Positions 36,519 to 50,441 of a stretch of DNA of 64,000 nucleotides are shown here, one piece after another; the stretch's first letter is position 1; each line of letters begins with the position of its first letter. The stretch covers positions 41,143,669 to 41,207,668 of the forward strand of contig NC_092462.1 of assembly GCF_047495875.1 (NCBI RefSeq), read 5' to 3'. The DNA comes from Pithys albifrons albifrons (lineage: Eukaryota; Chordata; Aves; Passeriformes; Thamnophilidae). The translations under genes were made by a program, and so were the position numbers. Under the pieces are notes generated by a model. It was not told where the DNA came from. It made no database searches and saw nothing but the letters and a program-made list of their open reading frames with translations.

Positions 36519-39500
36519 GTAGCATCATTTTTATCTCCTAGGATTCTGTTGCTGTATCGCAGAGCTACTTGTCTTAGTAGGATCATTTAGAGACCAGTCT
36601 TGACTACTTGAACTTCTAAAAAATTAAGAGGCACTGAGTAATGTCCAGCAATACCACTGAAAAGAGCCTGCTGTCTCATCCTATGCTGTACTGAAGTTAA
36701 TCACCCTCTGAGGAAACTGATTTAGTGAAAACTTAGATTAAGTGAATCATTTGAGAATGTTTTTTCTTTCTGGTTCTGCTCCCATCTTCCTCTTGGCAAC
36801 TGCTCTTATATTTAAGAATAATTACACTAAAAGTGTGTCAGAGATGGACACTGGAGAACAAAAGCAATTTTAATTTCTTTCTAAACTATTATTTTGCTCT
36901 TTTCCAAAGAAACATCTCAGGAGATCCAATTAGAATAAAAATTATGCCACCTTGTACAACTTTAGGGGGGGAAAAAAAGAACAAAATATTTTTAATTTGA
37001 CAGATTTAGGCAATCAAACTGAAGGAAGATGTGAGGCTTGCTATGACAGCTGTTTCCTCTGTCATTGGCACTTTCAGACAATTTCTTAGCTGTGACTCTT
37101 CTGATACCATAAAAAGTTGTATAGCTAGAAATATCTACATATGTGGATGGTGTATTTTCAGTGTCTACATCTTTGAGTTCTCAGAAGAGCATCAGTTGCT
37201 TTAGCACTTGTGCCATAGGTTGATTCTTTGCTCTGTTATTGGGGCAATATCACATTTCTAAATATGCACAGGGAAGCCTGTAACTGTGGTTTGAAATATA
37301 CTTGATAGCATCATAGGAACGGAAATATAAATGCTGTCCATTCCTCTTCTTTTTGGAAAAATGTTTTCCAACAACTAGAACGAATCTCTTAAAATGGCAC
37401 CACCACTTTTGAGTAGCCTTTGGTGCCTTTATACTAACTGAATAAATTGTCTAACAGTAGAACACATTTCCAAAACCACTCCAAAGATTGTAATAATGTA
37501 TGACCAGCAAATCAAGAGTAAGAGAGAGCAGAGTAGATTCCAAAATAATATAGTATATTTTGTGACTGCCATCTGTTTTCTGTCTAAATATTTTAAGTCC
37601 AAGTCAAGGTGCAAATGAACTGATTCTGGTGATCTCAACTTTGTCCTATAAAACAGTATGTATATAGGTGAATTACTGCATGTTTTGGCATAGCTATGGA
37701 AAATAGTTATGTCTATGAGAGGAAAGCTGATGTTTGCTCAAGCAGTGAGTAAGTTTCCCAATGTCTGTAATTTTTTACTTTAACAGAAGATACCAGCTTC
37801 CAAACTTCCAGCATTCCTCTCTGTGATTATTGTTCAGGAACAGCTTTTATTACAAGCTGTGAACATCTGTTGATAACTTTTTTAAAAGTGTTGGTTTATT
37901 AGATTTTTTTTTCCCACTGGTGTGTTATACTCTAATTTCCTTTTCTACTAAAGATTGTTGTGCAGAATACCACCTGTTGTTTTCAGTTCTGTGAAAGGTT
38001 TTCAAGCTTCTTGTTACTTATAACACCTTTCTTGAGAATATCATTCCAACAGAGTGATTCAGCCAAAGGGATACAAAGGTCTCACCAGGAGGAAGTCATG
38101 ACAGAACACCAAGTTCTAGCTATGTATATATAAGCAATTATCTGTAGCTACTCACTATTTCAAAATAATTGGATCTACAGTGTGTTTTCTGTAAGAATGG
38201 AATAGCTCTTACTGCTAGTTTTTGGCCACACATTTGTTCCTGTTGTAAGCAAGGCACAAGTCTCTTACATAATGAAAGTTCATTAGAAGTAAAAATGGGA
38301 CATACTTGTTTATCTAGTATGATATTTGTTCTTATTATAGATTGCTTCAAATGTATTCTATAATGGGTTTTGGTATGCTGGATCTTAAAAAATACAACCA
38401 AATACAAAATTTCTTCAGCAAAGAAATAGGATGGTACTGTTTGGCATTACCGATTTCTGAGCAGAAACCTCTGTCCTTCCATTTTAATGTGTAAAGGTTC
38501 TGAACTCTCCCTCTAAATTTAAAGATGAATTGCAGATAAATAGAAAATTTAATATTTTCAAGAAAATTCTGATGATAAGCTGCATGCTTCCAGTTAACTG
38601 AGGTAAGAAGAACACTGAGTTACATTTAATATGAGGGGGTTTAATATATGGATTACCTAGCATATCACAAGTGTTTTAGAGACTATAATCATGTTTAAAG
38701 AAAGAATAATATGTTCCCTTTGAATAAGAAGAACTATATCTATTAGGATTATTGTCAGCTATATTTATGACATCATTAATAAGCATTAAAATTAGTAAAT
38801 CTTTATAGGTTCAAAGAACAGTTTGCAATCCAGTGTGCAACAACTATATGTTTTAATGTGCCCTCTGCCACTGCCTTATTTTATCATCAGGAGAGGATAG
38901 AGAGGCTCTTGGGTTTAAAAACACTAAACTCTTTTTTCCATTGTCTTTGTATGATGCTGTTCATTTTAGAAAGACTTATTTTTCGATTCCCTTTTCCCTT
39001 TGCCTTCATATTAATATGTCATAGGAGGATATAATGCCACCTGTTCCAGCTAAGTACAGTGAGATTTACAGAGATGATGTTTAAATAAAACTTTTTTCTT
39101 CCAAGTTTCTCTTTTTTGGAATCTCTTTCTACCTGTACCTAGTGATATGTTAGAATTGAAATTACAAAATTCATATTTCTATTACTGTTTTTTTAAAATC
39201 AAGAATGAAAGCTAATGCCTTTGATCAGAATTTCAATTGTTGGCTTGATTTCCACAACCTATATTACGTATTTTGGTAACAGTAAGTAGTGTTATTACTT
39301 TTTTGGTATCCATAGTGTTTTGCCAGGAACTGGCATAATCCCAAAGACTTTGACTCCGAACTTCAGAGGGATTAAGTGTAAGAACTTGTTTTTGCAACAT
39401 AGCCATAAAATTTATGCCAAAGTGAGTCTAGCTGTAATGCTTGGATGTACATTACTTCATAGTGCCTTCTCTTTTATCTTGAGTTATCTGTTCCAAAATA

Positions 39501-40020
39501 AATTCAAACACAGAGCTAAGCCCACACAACGTACCACTGCTGATCTTGAGCTGTGCAGGGCTGACTTTTTGCCAAGCATGTCTCATCTCTCATTCAGATG
39601 TCAGGCCTCTAATTCCAGGCACCTTCCTATTGCACAGGCCAGAGGAAGAACACCATGTGTGAAGTGATATGCTCACAATCCATATACTTCAGGTCTGACT
39701 TGTATAAAATTATCTGAATATTCTTTTTTTCTTTTTGTGTTTACTACCTTTCTATTATTTTTCCAGATCTGCTTCTGATGTACTCTGCAGCCAACAGAAA
39801 CTGTCTATTCACAAGGTGCTTATGATGTGTTAAATTTTGTTTTAATTAAAGAATTTCTGAAAATTAATTTTTAATTACAGGATTTTATTGTCATAATAAG
39901 GTAAAAATACAACAGAGAATCTCCTTTTTTTGTCTCTAAGAGTCTCATTCTGTGACTAAAATGACTTTTTTCCTATACTATTTTAAGAATTGCATGTAAA
40001 TGATACATCTTAATCAAGCT
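36519..40020. other. Non-coding DNA, nothing identified
   Basis: No gene, transposon or tandem array was recognised. The 115-codon frame at 39320-39667 plus shows no known domain or repeat. Confidence 0.5.
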
Positions 40021-40060
40021 TAAAAACAAACAAATAAACAAAACAAAAACAAAAACAAAA
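40021..40060. repeat. (CAAA/CAAAA)n low-complexity tract
   Basis: An A-rich run with C or T every four to six bases, such as acaaacaaataaacaaaac. It might be a retroposon tail, but nothing recognisable precedes it. Confidence 0.8.
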
Positions 40061-40738
40061 AGACCACCAAACTTAAAAGAGCTAATATTTGTCTGTGATG
40101 CATGTGCATTAATTCAAAAAGTCTCTTCAGTATCAATATGACTGGAAGTTTAACATTCTCTCAGTGGCAGAGTCAATATTTTGGGGAGATTAAATAATAG
40201 CTTTTTTGTGGGTTTGTTCATTTGTGAGCTTAGTGGAAGTGAAGGTGAGCAGATGAAGAACTGCACCAAGATTCTTGTATAAAACCTTTTCTAAGGAGTG
40301 TAGTCAACAGATCTGGTTTCTAGGTAGCTCATGTTCTGCCATTTGAATCAGAGCAGAGTAAACGTAAATTGCTGAAAACATACAAGTGACTATTAGACTT
40401 GCTAGGCCTTTGTATTTATTTACACAGATGTAATTAAACAATGTGCAGAGCAGAAGAGAATTGAGTCCAGTAACCTTAACAGCCAAATTAGTTTATGCTA
40501 CATTAACTATTTTTAAGTAATACAAGATTAATGGAAACTATATGAGGAAATATGGTGAAGTTCCCATTTGTCATGAACAGTCTTTAGGAAATTGTTGTAA
40601 GTGCAAAGGATTTGGGAAAAAAAAAAGGCAAGTTAATGGAATTTAGATGTGACAAATCATGCAGGTAGGAAGCAGAGGCCTTAAATGAACATAACTACAG
40701 TGTTTGTAAGGAAAACATAAAGTTGTATCTGTCATCCG

Positions 40739-40930
40739 GTTCATGATAACAAAGTTCCATAGTACTGAGGCTGGTACTGAGGAGAGCACTAGGATTTCAG
40801 GTGACAAGCTCCTGGTTTAGATAGCCACGTTATTGTGTTCATGATAACAAAGTTTCCTAGTAGAAAGGCTTGTACAGAACAGGGCACTAAGATTTCAGGT
40901 CACAGGCTCCTGGTTTAGCTTAGCCACGTA
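40739..40930. repeat. Two-copy tandem duplication, about 98 bp
   Basis: Two head-to-tail copies start with gttcatgataacaaagtt at 40739 and 40837. Both continue through a gcacta(g/a)gatttcaggt block and end ctcctggtttag ... tagccacgt. The second copy differs by scattered substitutions and about one inserted base, so the duplication is not recent. No coding frame spans it. Confidence 0.9.
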
Positions 40931-42281
40931 AGGAACTTTGAGATCTGTTCAAGTTTGAAGGTTGATTTTGTTATCCCTATTTCTTCACCTAGTCAGCCAT
41001 GACTTACCTTTAGTTCTGAGCTTCATCCCTTCATTTGCTTCTTTTGGACCCGATGACTCTGTCTAAAATTCTTTGACATCTATTCAGTCTGAGGAAATTG
41101 CTTGTTGGTGCTTTCTCTTTTGTCACTAATGTATCTATGAAGAACAATTTTATTCTTTCTCTTTTTTCCAATTTTTTTTGTTACTGAAATCTAGGCAAAT
41201 ACTCTGAAATAAAACTATGAATGCAGATGCACATATCCCCCCTTATCTGTAGAAAGTTGTTAGAATACTGTATGCACTGTTGAATACTGTCAACATATGG
41301 CACGTACCAGCAGAGGCTTAGATGCCTTTCAGCTAGAAAACATGCATTAGCTACAGGGCACAGAATAAACACAGATATAGGAAAAACATTCAGAAAAGAA
41401 ACATGAAAATTAACATATACAAGCATAACAAATTTTTATAAAGTACACATCAACTCTCTCGGTGCCATCTTATAATGTGTACTTACGACTGACACAAGGG
41501 CCTGGAGTAGTTTCAAGTCCTTAAGTGATCTTAGATTATAACTGAATATAATAACTTCTGTGCAACAGTGCTGCTCTGTGTTAAGGTTCAACAGTGATGA
41601 CTGTCATCCTAAATTTAGTTTTAGATTTAGAGAGTTGCAGCAAGAAAATGGAATATGAAGCCCTGCTGGTACTCACCAACCCTTGCAGAATGCATATGCA
41701 TGGCAAATCTTTCCTTCAGCACATACTTCCCTGGGAAGAACATTAAGCTAACAAGGCTGCAAGAATGCCATGCTTATACTCCACAAACCTGCTCATGTGT
41801 CACTATGGCTGATATCCTGAGATGCCTAGCTGTTAAGCTTTAGCAGGGAAACCTGCATCAGAAGCTGGAACTGAACCAGAGCATCCTGTGCCTAAGTCAG
41901 ATTCCTGGGGGCTTTCTTACCCTAGTGATTATTACTGCTCTTCCATTAGTACTGCCTCGTTTGAATGTGACAAATAGAAAGTTAGGTAACAAGTTAGGAA
42001 GATTATTTAATTCAATTATTTAATTCAGTTTGCAGATTTTCTTGAATTATCATTGAAGAGCAAGGGAGCAGCACAGACCTATTTAGTACAAAACCCCAGT
42101 GTTAAATTCTATTCTATTCAAAACAACCATTCAAAAACTTAATTCTATTTTTCCTTTTAAAATGTTCACCATTTCTCTGAGAGGATGCACTGATTTTCCC
42201 TTATTAGAAGGTGAGATAAAAAGTCCTTTTCACAAAATTTGTTTTGCTAAGGGTTCATAAAACTGTTGCCTTCAGATCTTG
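40931..42281. other. Non-coding DNA, nothing identified
   Basis: No gene or transposon was recognised between the tandem duplication and the LTR. Confidence 0.5.
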
Positions 42282-42287
42282 TACCTC
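42282..42287. repeat. Probable LTR target-site duplication, left copy
   Basis: The 6-mer tacctc precedes the LTR and recurs at 42587-42592 after it. Confidence 0.55.
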
Positions 42288-42586
42288 TGTGAAGAGAGAC
42301 ACTCTGGAGACAAGTTAATGGAGAAAGTTATACAGGGGTTTATTATTGGAAGCTTCTGAGGTTCAAACCCAGAGGGGTCTGACCCCCAGATCAGGAAGTT
42401 CACAGGTTTTATACCCCTTATTAACTTCCAGTCAGTACTCTTATTTCTTTTGAGTGCCCACCCAAAAGCCCTGTTAATCTGCCCCCGTCTTCATGGGGGG
42501 GCAGTTAGGCCTTCTTCTGTTGTTTGTGTCCTGTTATCTTGCAGGTGGCTTCTCAGAAACATTGTGGCCTTGGTTGAACCTTAGAA
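42288..42586 (-). mobile_element. Solo LTR of an endogenous retrovirus
   Basis: Read on the minus strand this 299-bp unit has the order of a retroviral LTR. It has a U3-like part, a TATA box (ggtataaaacc, plus 42407-42413 region), then a polyadenylation signal AATAAA (plus 42339-42344) about 65-70 bases downstream, and finally a short end closing ctctcttcaca. The right-hand terminus on the minus strand is CA as expected. The other terminus reads TTCT rather than TG, so either it is mutated or the border is slightly off. A 6-bp direct repeat, tacctc, sits on both sides; six bases is the usual value for several retroviral classes. No gag, pol or env sequence adjoins, so this is a solo LTR left by recombination between two LTRs. 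The family was not identified. Confidence 0.7.
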
Positions 42587-42592
42587 TACCTC
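42587..42592. repeat. Probable LTR target-site duplication, right copy
   Basis: Exact repeat of the tacctc at 42282-42287. Confidence 0.55.
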
Positions 42593-45500
42593 CCAAACTC
42601 GTGAGAAAGGCACTTAATATGTGCACTTAAAATCAGAGCAACTTAGCAGAGCCTATATGATTCTAAAACCTTCTAAAATTACTTTAAATTCTTAGGCATC
42701 AAAACACTTGGTTATAATTTTACAGTCTTTAAGCAATACATAGTCTTTTTACAGATTTAGTTTTCATTTATTAGAAAAAGTGTCTATTAGATGAGTTACA
42801 CATCTGAACTTTAAAAGATTCATGGTATGAGCAGATACAGGGAATATCATGACTCATGGAGAAAGCTGTGAGGGGAAAGGGGAAATCTCAAGAAGAGTTT
42901 GAGAAACTGCTTAATGTTAAAAAGATATATGGGATTCCAGGTTAAGTCCTAGGGAGCTTTAGATTTTAAGTCGGTATCCAGAAGTTTTGTTTGCTTTTTA
43001 CCATGACTTTTGAGTGTGTACATAACATTTTTCTGTAGAGAAAAAGCTGACATTACAGGTGGGTAAAATTAAATTTGATGGGTTAAAGATTAAAGTTGTA
43101 CCTTGATCTAGGCTCTTAGGGAGATAGATGAATTGTGATGCTGAAGCATAAACATACAGCAGGTCACTGAAGCTCTTATCTGTATATTGTTCATTACACT
43201 CAGTATGTGCTGATACTTCAACAGATAGAAACCCAGAAGGACGTGCAGTTGGTTGTATAGCAGGACTCATGTGTATTGTTTCTCTCAGAAACAGTTTTTT
43301 CTTCTAATTGACCACAGATGGTTAGATCTCTTTTAGAACAGTAGAAGCCAAAAAGCCTTAAATGATGGCAAGCTGACTGCCTTTCGCTTTCATGACAACT
43401 TGCATAGATTACTGTTCTCTGAAAAATGTCTCTGGATTTTAGAAATTCAGATACACAGTAACACTAGAATTCACAAGCATTTTTGTGTGGCAGTTTTTCT
43501 ATAAGCCACTGTAGCAAATTGAAAATCAGCTGCAAAGGTGATTCCAAACTAGCATTTATTTAGACTTTTTTAGCCTTAGAAAAAGCTAAGACAAAGAGTA
43601 ATCACTTTCATCTTCTGTTATTGAATTTTTGATTAAGAAATTAGTAAAAGTTCTCCTAATAATTTCATTTCATTATTGTGGAAATATCATGTTTGTGGCA
43701 TGCAAGAGCTGAAGTTCAAAAACCTTCAAAACTATTGTCTGCATACCTCTCAGGAATATTATAAAGAGAAGCTCCATCAATGTTGGAAAAAATAAACATA
43801 ATTAAAAAAAAAATAAGAAGAAATCCAATTACCCTTAAGGAACCAAAGACAGAAATACAGACACTGGAGACTTCATTCAAAGGATCTGTTATATTCCTAC
43901 CTCTTCTAGTATTTTCCTGTGTAGTTGTAGGCAAATCTCATTGTATTTCTATTAACCTTCAAAAAACAGCAATACTGGCTGCTTCTTTGTTTTTGTTGTT
44001 AACTTAAACATGCTACTATGGGCACTGGAGAAAAAAAATTAGCCATTTTTCGATAATTTCCTGGTTTATTATTCCCGCACTAGCTTTTCTTTACTTTTGA
44101 GCTGTAGCAGTCAAATATAGATTCTGCAGATCTACTAACTGCAGGAAAAGTTGGGTTCTCTCTTTCCAGGAGGCCAGTTTGACAACAATTTTAATCACTT
44201 TATAACCCACAGTGTGCCATTAGTTGGGGAATGGAACATAGATCTGAATTAAATAAAATACCACTCATGGTCAGGAGTCCTTTGGAGCTGTTACCATTAC
44301 AATAAGTTATTTTTATTACTGCATGAAAGTATTGATTTATGAGCACAAAATAAATCCAAAGAATAGGCACATTTATAACACAAAAGAAAGAAATATGAGG
44401 GAAAAGAGAAATGTAAATTCCTCCATATTGTGTTTTTGAGAGTACCCAATGTTTTTAATGAATAAAAGAAAATATACATTATAAAACTGAAATGATAGGT
44501 GTAGGAACCAACAGTAAGATAACAGCATCATATAAAAACTCCTGAACAATAGCATTTAAGTTCTTAACTGCCATCTCATTTAAAAACAGAGCAAATATCC
44601 TTTGTCTTTCATACAGTTTATTGGAATAGCCTGAATGGGTGCCAGGGAAGTTCCACTCTTACACCTTGGTGCAATGTTGACACAGAATTTTGTCAAAACC
44701 ACACACCAGGCTGCCTCCTGATGGACATTTATCAATATTAACCCTGTTCTTTTAACAGTGTTCTGAATGGATTGTTGATTTCATGGACCATGGAAGTTAC
44801 AAGGAACATACATCCATTACTGAGTAAATGCCAACCGATACTCTGCATGCAGGTTGCTTTTCATCTGTATGTAGCAAACCTTTTATTAAGGATGCATTGG
44901 CACTGCTGCTCCCATTTAGCAAATCAGAAAACTGAAACATAGAATGTGTAAGTTATTAAAAAATTTATTGGCAAGACACAGCTGTTCTGTATGGTTACTT
45001 GTAAGCAGAGAATGCTACTTGACTTCCACGAGATCTTCTGGTAATAATTACAGCATAAAAGGCTGACAGCACATACAGTAGATAATTTATCACTTCCAAG
45101 TGGAGATACAGAATTTTTTCCTATCCCATTGTTTTCCTTCATACATACACACAACTGAGGTCTTCTGGATTGTTCTGGTTTTGGATGGAAAACAGTTGAA
45201 CTTCCTAATACTCTTCCATTATCTCTTAAAAATTCAGAAGTAAAACAAGTACACTGACTTGCATTGTATATTCATGAGACTGAAATGAAAATTTTAAAGG
45301 TCTTTTATTATCAATAAAATTAAAAGCAGTTGTTTACCCTGACACATGTAATTCTGACTAAATAAAACCATCTTAAAAGTTTTCCTTTCTGACATTCACT
45401 AGTTTTAGAAGAAATAATTTGGTTCCAGTGCTGTCCTTTTTTAGCTTAGTGCTCCTTCCCTGAGATGGTAAAAGTCTCTGCCAAATGCCGCAAGGTCTTA

Positions 45501-46486
45501 AGGATTTTTTAAGCCTTTGAGGGTTTTAGTGGGTCTTAATAATGCCATAGTCCTTATGCTGGCACACAGCCCAGGATGAATTTTACTTTTGATGGCAACA
45601 GCTGTGTATCTATCAGGTTTCTGAATCTGTGAGGAGGCCAGAGCAGGATGCTGCAGTCCCCAGGCAGCTGCCGAAAGCAAGGGAAACAGAACTGCTGTGC
45701 TGGGATCAGGGCTACCAAGCAACAGGCACCAGCTGGGAGGGGTTGCCTTTGGCATGTGACCCTCCTCATTTTCTTCCAAACCTTTCTAGGAGTTAGGTGT
45801 CTTGGAAAGCACATTTCTACCCAGCGAACCGCCTCTGTTACAGGTGTCAGTCCTAGAAGCAGCAATACTGCTTCTTCTTCTCTTCTTAGTAATCCATCTG
45901 TTAGCAGCAATTTCCCATGTAAATGGGACAACTAGTGGTTGTACTGATGAGTCTTGATAGTGAAAAGATTATGGGAGGAAAACTTTGAAAATAAAAAATT
46001 ATAAATATTGAAATGCTTTGAATATTGCAAAATCAAGAGATGACATTTGTAAAGCAATAAGCAAGCATTTAAATCATGTAATAAGCTTTTATGCTTCACA
46101 GAAGATACATGACAGCTTGTTTTTTCTTACCGTTATCGTGGATGTTAATCTTAATATTTTTTAAGATGCAGCTCTATTCTTTGCCAGACTTTTCAAGAAT
46201 GAACAAAGAGCAAAGGTGTGATTTTTTTTCCTGCTTATGAGAGAATTTCAACAAAAGAAAGAGTAAACATGATGAGTTTGAATATTCTTCTAATTTTAAT
46301 TTTTATTGCCCATTATTGAACAATACCTTCTTCAATTATTTTGTGATGTGGAGATTGAATGACCTAATGACTATTTAGCTAAGAATATGCACAGTAAAAT
46401 AAGTCATCGCTGTTCAGAATTATCAAGATTTGGGCTTACTTACTGAAAGACTGCTGATCAGCACACCTTCAGGATTTTTCTCTGAG
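42593..46486. other. Non-coding DNA, nothing identified
   Basis: No gene was recognised. The somewhat GC-richer stretch 45480-45930 holds overlapping frames on both strands (for example 45554-45931 minus, 125 codons), none with a known domain. The minus-strand frame at 43716-43934 encodes a hydrophobic stretch caused by T-rich codons. Confidence 0.45.
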
Positions 46487-46534
46487 ATTCATATCATCTC
46501 CTCACTAGTGATTCATATCCCCTCCCCACTAGCA
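46487..46534. repeat. Two-copy 24-bp tandem duplication
   Basis: The units attcatatcatctcctcac and attcatatcccctccccac start 24 bases apart (46487 and 46511), and both continue into tagtg/tagca. Confidence 0.75.
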
Positions 46535-46663
46535 ATCTAATCTAACACTACCCTAGAACTGTCAAGAAGGGGGAAGCAGCAGCACTGCTCAGTGTCCTCT
46601 CTGTCACTGTACTAGAAGCAAAATCTACAGCATCTCTGTCCTGTCCTCAAATGAAGGTAAACC

Positions 46664-46704
46664 GGGGAGGAAGGGCAGGGGCGGGGGGGAGGGGGGGGGT
46701 GTGG
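46664..46704 (+). repeat. G-rich tract, potential G-quadruplex
   Basis: The plus strand carries G runs of 4, 3, 4, 7 and 9 within 41 bases, the densest G tract in the window. It is a likely site of polymerase pausing and sequencing error. Confidence 0.8.
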
Positions 46705-46790
46705 TCCACACGTCTGGGACCTGTGAAATCTGCAGTCAGTAACTGGAGAACACAGGGAGGGAAGTGGGACCATGTTTAGCACTGAGCAGT

Positions 46791-46830
46791 TGTAAATAAC
46801 CTGTCTGCAATGTAAATAGTCTATCTGCAA
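46791..46830. repeat. Two-copy 20-bp tandem duplication
   Basis: tgtaaataacctgtctgcaa at 46791-46810 is followed directly by tgtaaatagtctatctgcaa at 46811-46830, with three differences. Confidence 0.85.
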
Positions 46831-49800
46831 AATAGCACAAGAATTTTAAAGTAGTAATCTCTAGTTCAAATAATAGTCAAACTTTTCTTGGAAATTCAGT
46901 GAATAAAAGAAGGAGAGTAGGGTATAAAGGGAGCAATTATACTTGCAGTTAGACTTTTGAGTGGATTTGGGGTTTTGTTTTCAATGTACCTCTTCTTGTC
47001 TATTGGTCAACAGTCATTGGGATCAAAATACCTTCCTGAAAGTCTGCCCTATTTCCTTCTCCATCTGAAAAATAAAGACACAGCTGTGTTGCAATGAATA
47101 TCTCTATACAAGGAACTTTTCTCTGCATTCCACTGTCTCACCCTCTATATCCTGGCAATCAAAAACTTAATGAAGTGTGTTAAGAGTGGAATAGTCCCCC
47201 ACTGCTTTAAGGCACCTCAGATAAAGACTTAGTCATTCCTGAGTTCCTCTTTCTTCCTCATTGAAGAGTTTCAGGCAGACCTTTAAGATCAACTGACCCA
47301 TATTTTTGTATTTAGTTACTTTGCTGTCATATTTTTTGGTTTTATCATTGGTACATTTTTACTGCCAGTAAAATACTACTTGTGACCACTCTACATCTCA
47401 CTCTCACCCCATTCATGTTTCTGTGATCCTCACAAAACGTCTTGGCCTCCCTTTAATCCTTTCGCATTTTTCTGAACTCTGTTTTGATCTTTCACCAGTT
47501 CCCTTGTGCCATTCCCATTCTGTCAAATCCCTTTGAGAATGTTTTTCTCTTATGCTCTCCTTATTTCTTGTTCTCTTCCTTCTTTAGTATATAAAGCATA
47601 CTTGATTGTCAACCTGCATTTTTTCCAGTAAAGACCATGAAACACACAAACCCACATGACTGAGGAAGATCATTCAGCTTTTATGATTTCAGCAATATTT
47701 GCAACCTTGATATTAATTTATTGGCTTTTACTGTGGAAGTTATAAATATATTATTCAATTGTTCTTTCATTTACACCTGTTTCAATATAATTCCATTTGA
47801 TTCAGTCAAGTTATTCTTAAATTACTAATCTAATTGAGACATTAATTGAACTAGAGGATCAAAATTTGGATTTATCTACCTCCAATCCTTTGTAATAAAA
47901 GATGGAATATTCCCAGGGAGAAGATAAACAGAAGAAATGTTAGAGCTTGAGAATGGCTTTTTCTAAATTCCTTTTCTAAAACTTAGAAGTTGTAAAGCAA
48001 GGCTGTTGGCTTTGCATACCTTTCTTTCACCTCTTAGTTTTGTCCTTTCTGTTAACATAAATCCTGGATATATTATGAGAAATTTTAAATGCGGGGGATA
48101 GCATATATTCCTTTTGTTAAGGACATTTTCTTTTGATAGATATGAGAAAAGAAACTGAACTGTGATCCATACAGTTGATCAAAATCTAATTAATTTGTTT
48201 AGACTGCAAAAGGAAATTCATCTGTCATCTTCACATGCATCTTGTTTCCTTCTCCTAATTCTAACCATATTTGTCTTAGTAGACACTGAAAATAAAAAAA
48301 AAAAAAAATTAAAAAAACCCACCACAAATAGCTTAAGAGGTAGAAGACGTTTCCAGAGTGTGTGCAATTGGAGCAACTTTGTTCTGTGTTTGGATTTGTA
48401 TTTTCCAAGACAGAGACTTGATGCTGATTAACAGAGATTTTATTTCACATTTGATTTTCTGCCTATAATATGTCATGATATCAAATTTTTTAGAAATATT
48501 TTTTTTTAATTCTATCATCTCAACTGATCCTGATGTAAGCACAGACAAAAAAACTGTATAACTTGTAATGAAGACTTCAGGTCTGATAATTTACAGGAAA
48601 ATACTGTCGTTTCTGCAATTTATAATGCAAAAATATTTACTCAAAAAGCATTTCCTTCAATATTACCTAAGAGACCTAATGGGGTCTTATCTGAAAGACT
48701 GCTTGATCAAAAAAGAGATGGTTCATAAAAGTACTTGATAAATAGTAAATAAATGTAGAGCTATTAAATGAAAAATATAGTAGTAGATACATTACTGAAA
48801 TGCAAGCAGAGAAACTTTGAGGAAAAAAAAGGAAAAGAGAATAGAAACTGAAAATGGAGCAGAGAAGACAGAAAATTATGGAAATATTTTTGGAGATAGG
48901 GAAGGAAAGGCTTAATAATAGTCAGTCTGCTCCATTTCTGTCAAATTTGTTTTATGTTTTTTTGAGAAGGTAGACTTTGTTCAAATAAAACTTCTGCTCA
49001 AATAATATAAACACATTTGAAGCAAATTGAAATCTGTTATTAAATGTCTGTTCCTTACGTGTTACAAAAACATGGTCTTATCCTACTTTAAGATTCACTC
49101 TACCAACATGAAGACAACTACCATCATACTAATAAAGCAGTTCAGGAACAGGAAATTTTTTGTTATCTGCAGGTATCTTTTTTCTTATAGTATGTCTTTG
49201 GGTAAAAATGTGTTTGGATAAAACTAACTGGTGTCCTGGATAAATTTGGAATCAAAAACTTTAAATGCAAATAGAACTCTTGAATCATTAAATAACTCAC
49301 AAAGAAATGAAAATTCTTACTGAAAAGCAAAAATAGCCCTTTCCTGTTAGAGTCACCTTAAATGGAGTATTCCTAGATCTGGGTTTTTTACATTACCAAG
49401 CATTCTTGTTTCATGCAAATCTTAGAGCCTACTGTGCACTAAGTGATATTATAGACATCAAATGCACATATTGTGTAGAGGAGTATATCTATAAAGCAAT
49501 CAACCTTAGGTTATGAAAAATGTAGAATATTTGTCATATCTAAAAAGTATTGCTCTCAAGTTATCTGTTGCTTATATTGTAATAACCTTTAAAATATTTT
49601 TAAATCTAAAATAATATACATTTTATCTGGCTTTCAGATTAAAGCTTCACAACATTTAGAGGTTTATCGCTTTCAAATGTTCTAATATTTTCTGGTTCAT
49701 TGTATTCTGGTGCTTTCTTTTTTAACAAAAGCAACAGGTGTCCATTCCTTAGTTGACTGAAAATGAGCTGTGAGAATTTCACATAATTTTGCAACAAGGA

Positions 49801-50441
49801 CCAAATTACAAAGACAGTAAGCTCACCTTCAAGACTGCTAAATCCTAGTTTTAGCACTTCTGACTTGATTTACAGGATTCAGCAATACAAAGTGAAAGTG
49901 ATGATGGATAGCCAGCAGCTGTATTTGACTCTGCTATATCTTTGGAACTAACACACAAAGCCCTCAATCCACAGTTATTTAAAAGTCTCTGCTACAAGAT
50001 CCATTCAGGGGCATCACCTTAGCTTAATGCCCTCTGATAGCTAAGCCAAAAAAAAAAGAGGTATATTTTGCATAATTTTACTTTTTCTTTTTTTTCTTTG
50101 GTAGCCTGTTCTATTAAGTAAGCCTTGCACAGTTCTGACAGCAGGTGAGGATTTCCAAAGAGCCTGGAAGTTCTTTGAGGTACATTCCTATCCCATTCAA
50201 TAATTATTTTTTTATATATAATGCTGGTATAATTTAAATAGACATGAAAACTGACAGAAAAGTAATAATAGACGTAGTTTCCCATTAGTGCAAGTGGGGC
50301 AATTACTACTTCACAAATATTGAAACTAGCTCTGATAGAGATAAAATAATTTCTCATAATTTAGTAGTGTTCATCACAGTAGCAGTGAAGGCCTACAACT
50401 ATTGGCAGTAGAGCAATGTGAATTTTAGTACAGAATGTAAA
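46831..50441. other. Non-coding AT-rich DNA, nothing identified
   Basis: No gene, RNA gene or clear transposon was recognised. A long A run lies at about 48294-48308. Confidence 0.5.

Noticed and set aside
45498..45935. Overlapping 93-125 codon frames on both strands
   Set aside because: Mutual shadows in a slightly GC-richer patch without recognisable protein content or clear exon borders.
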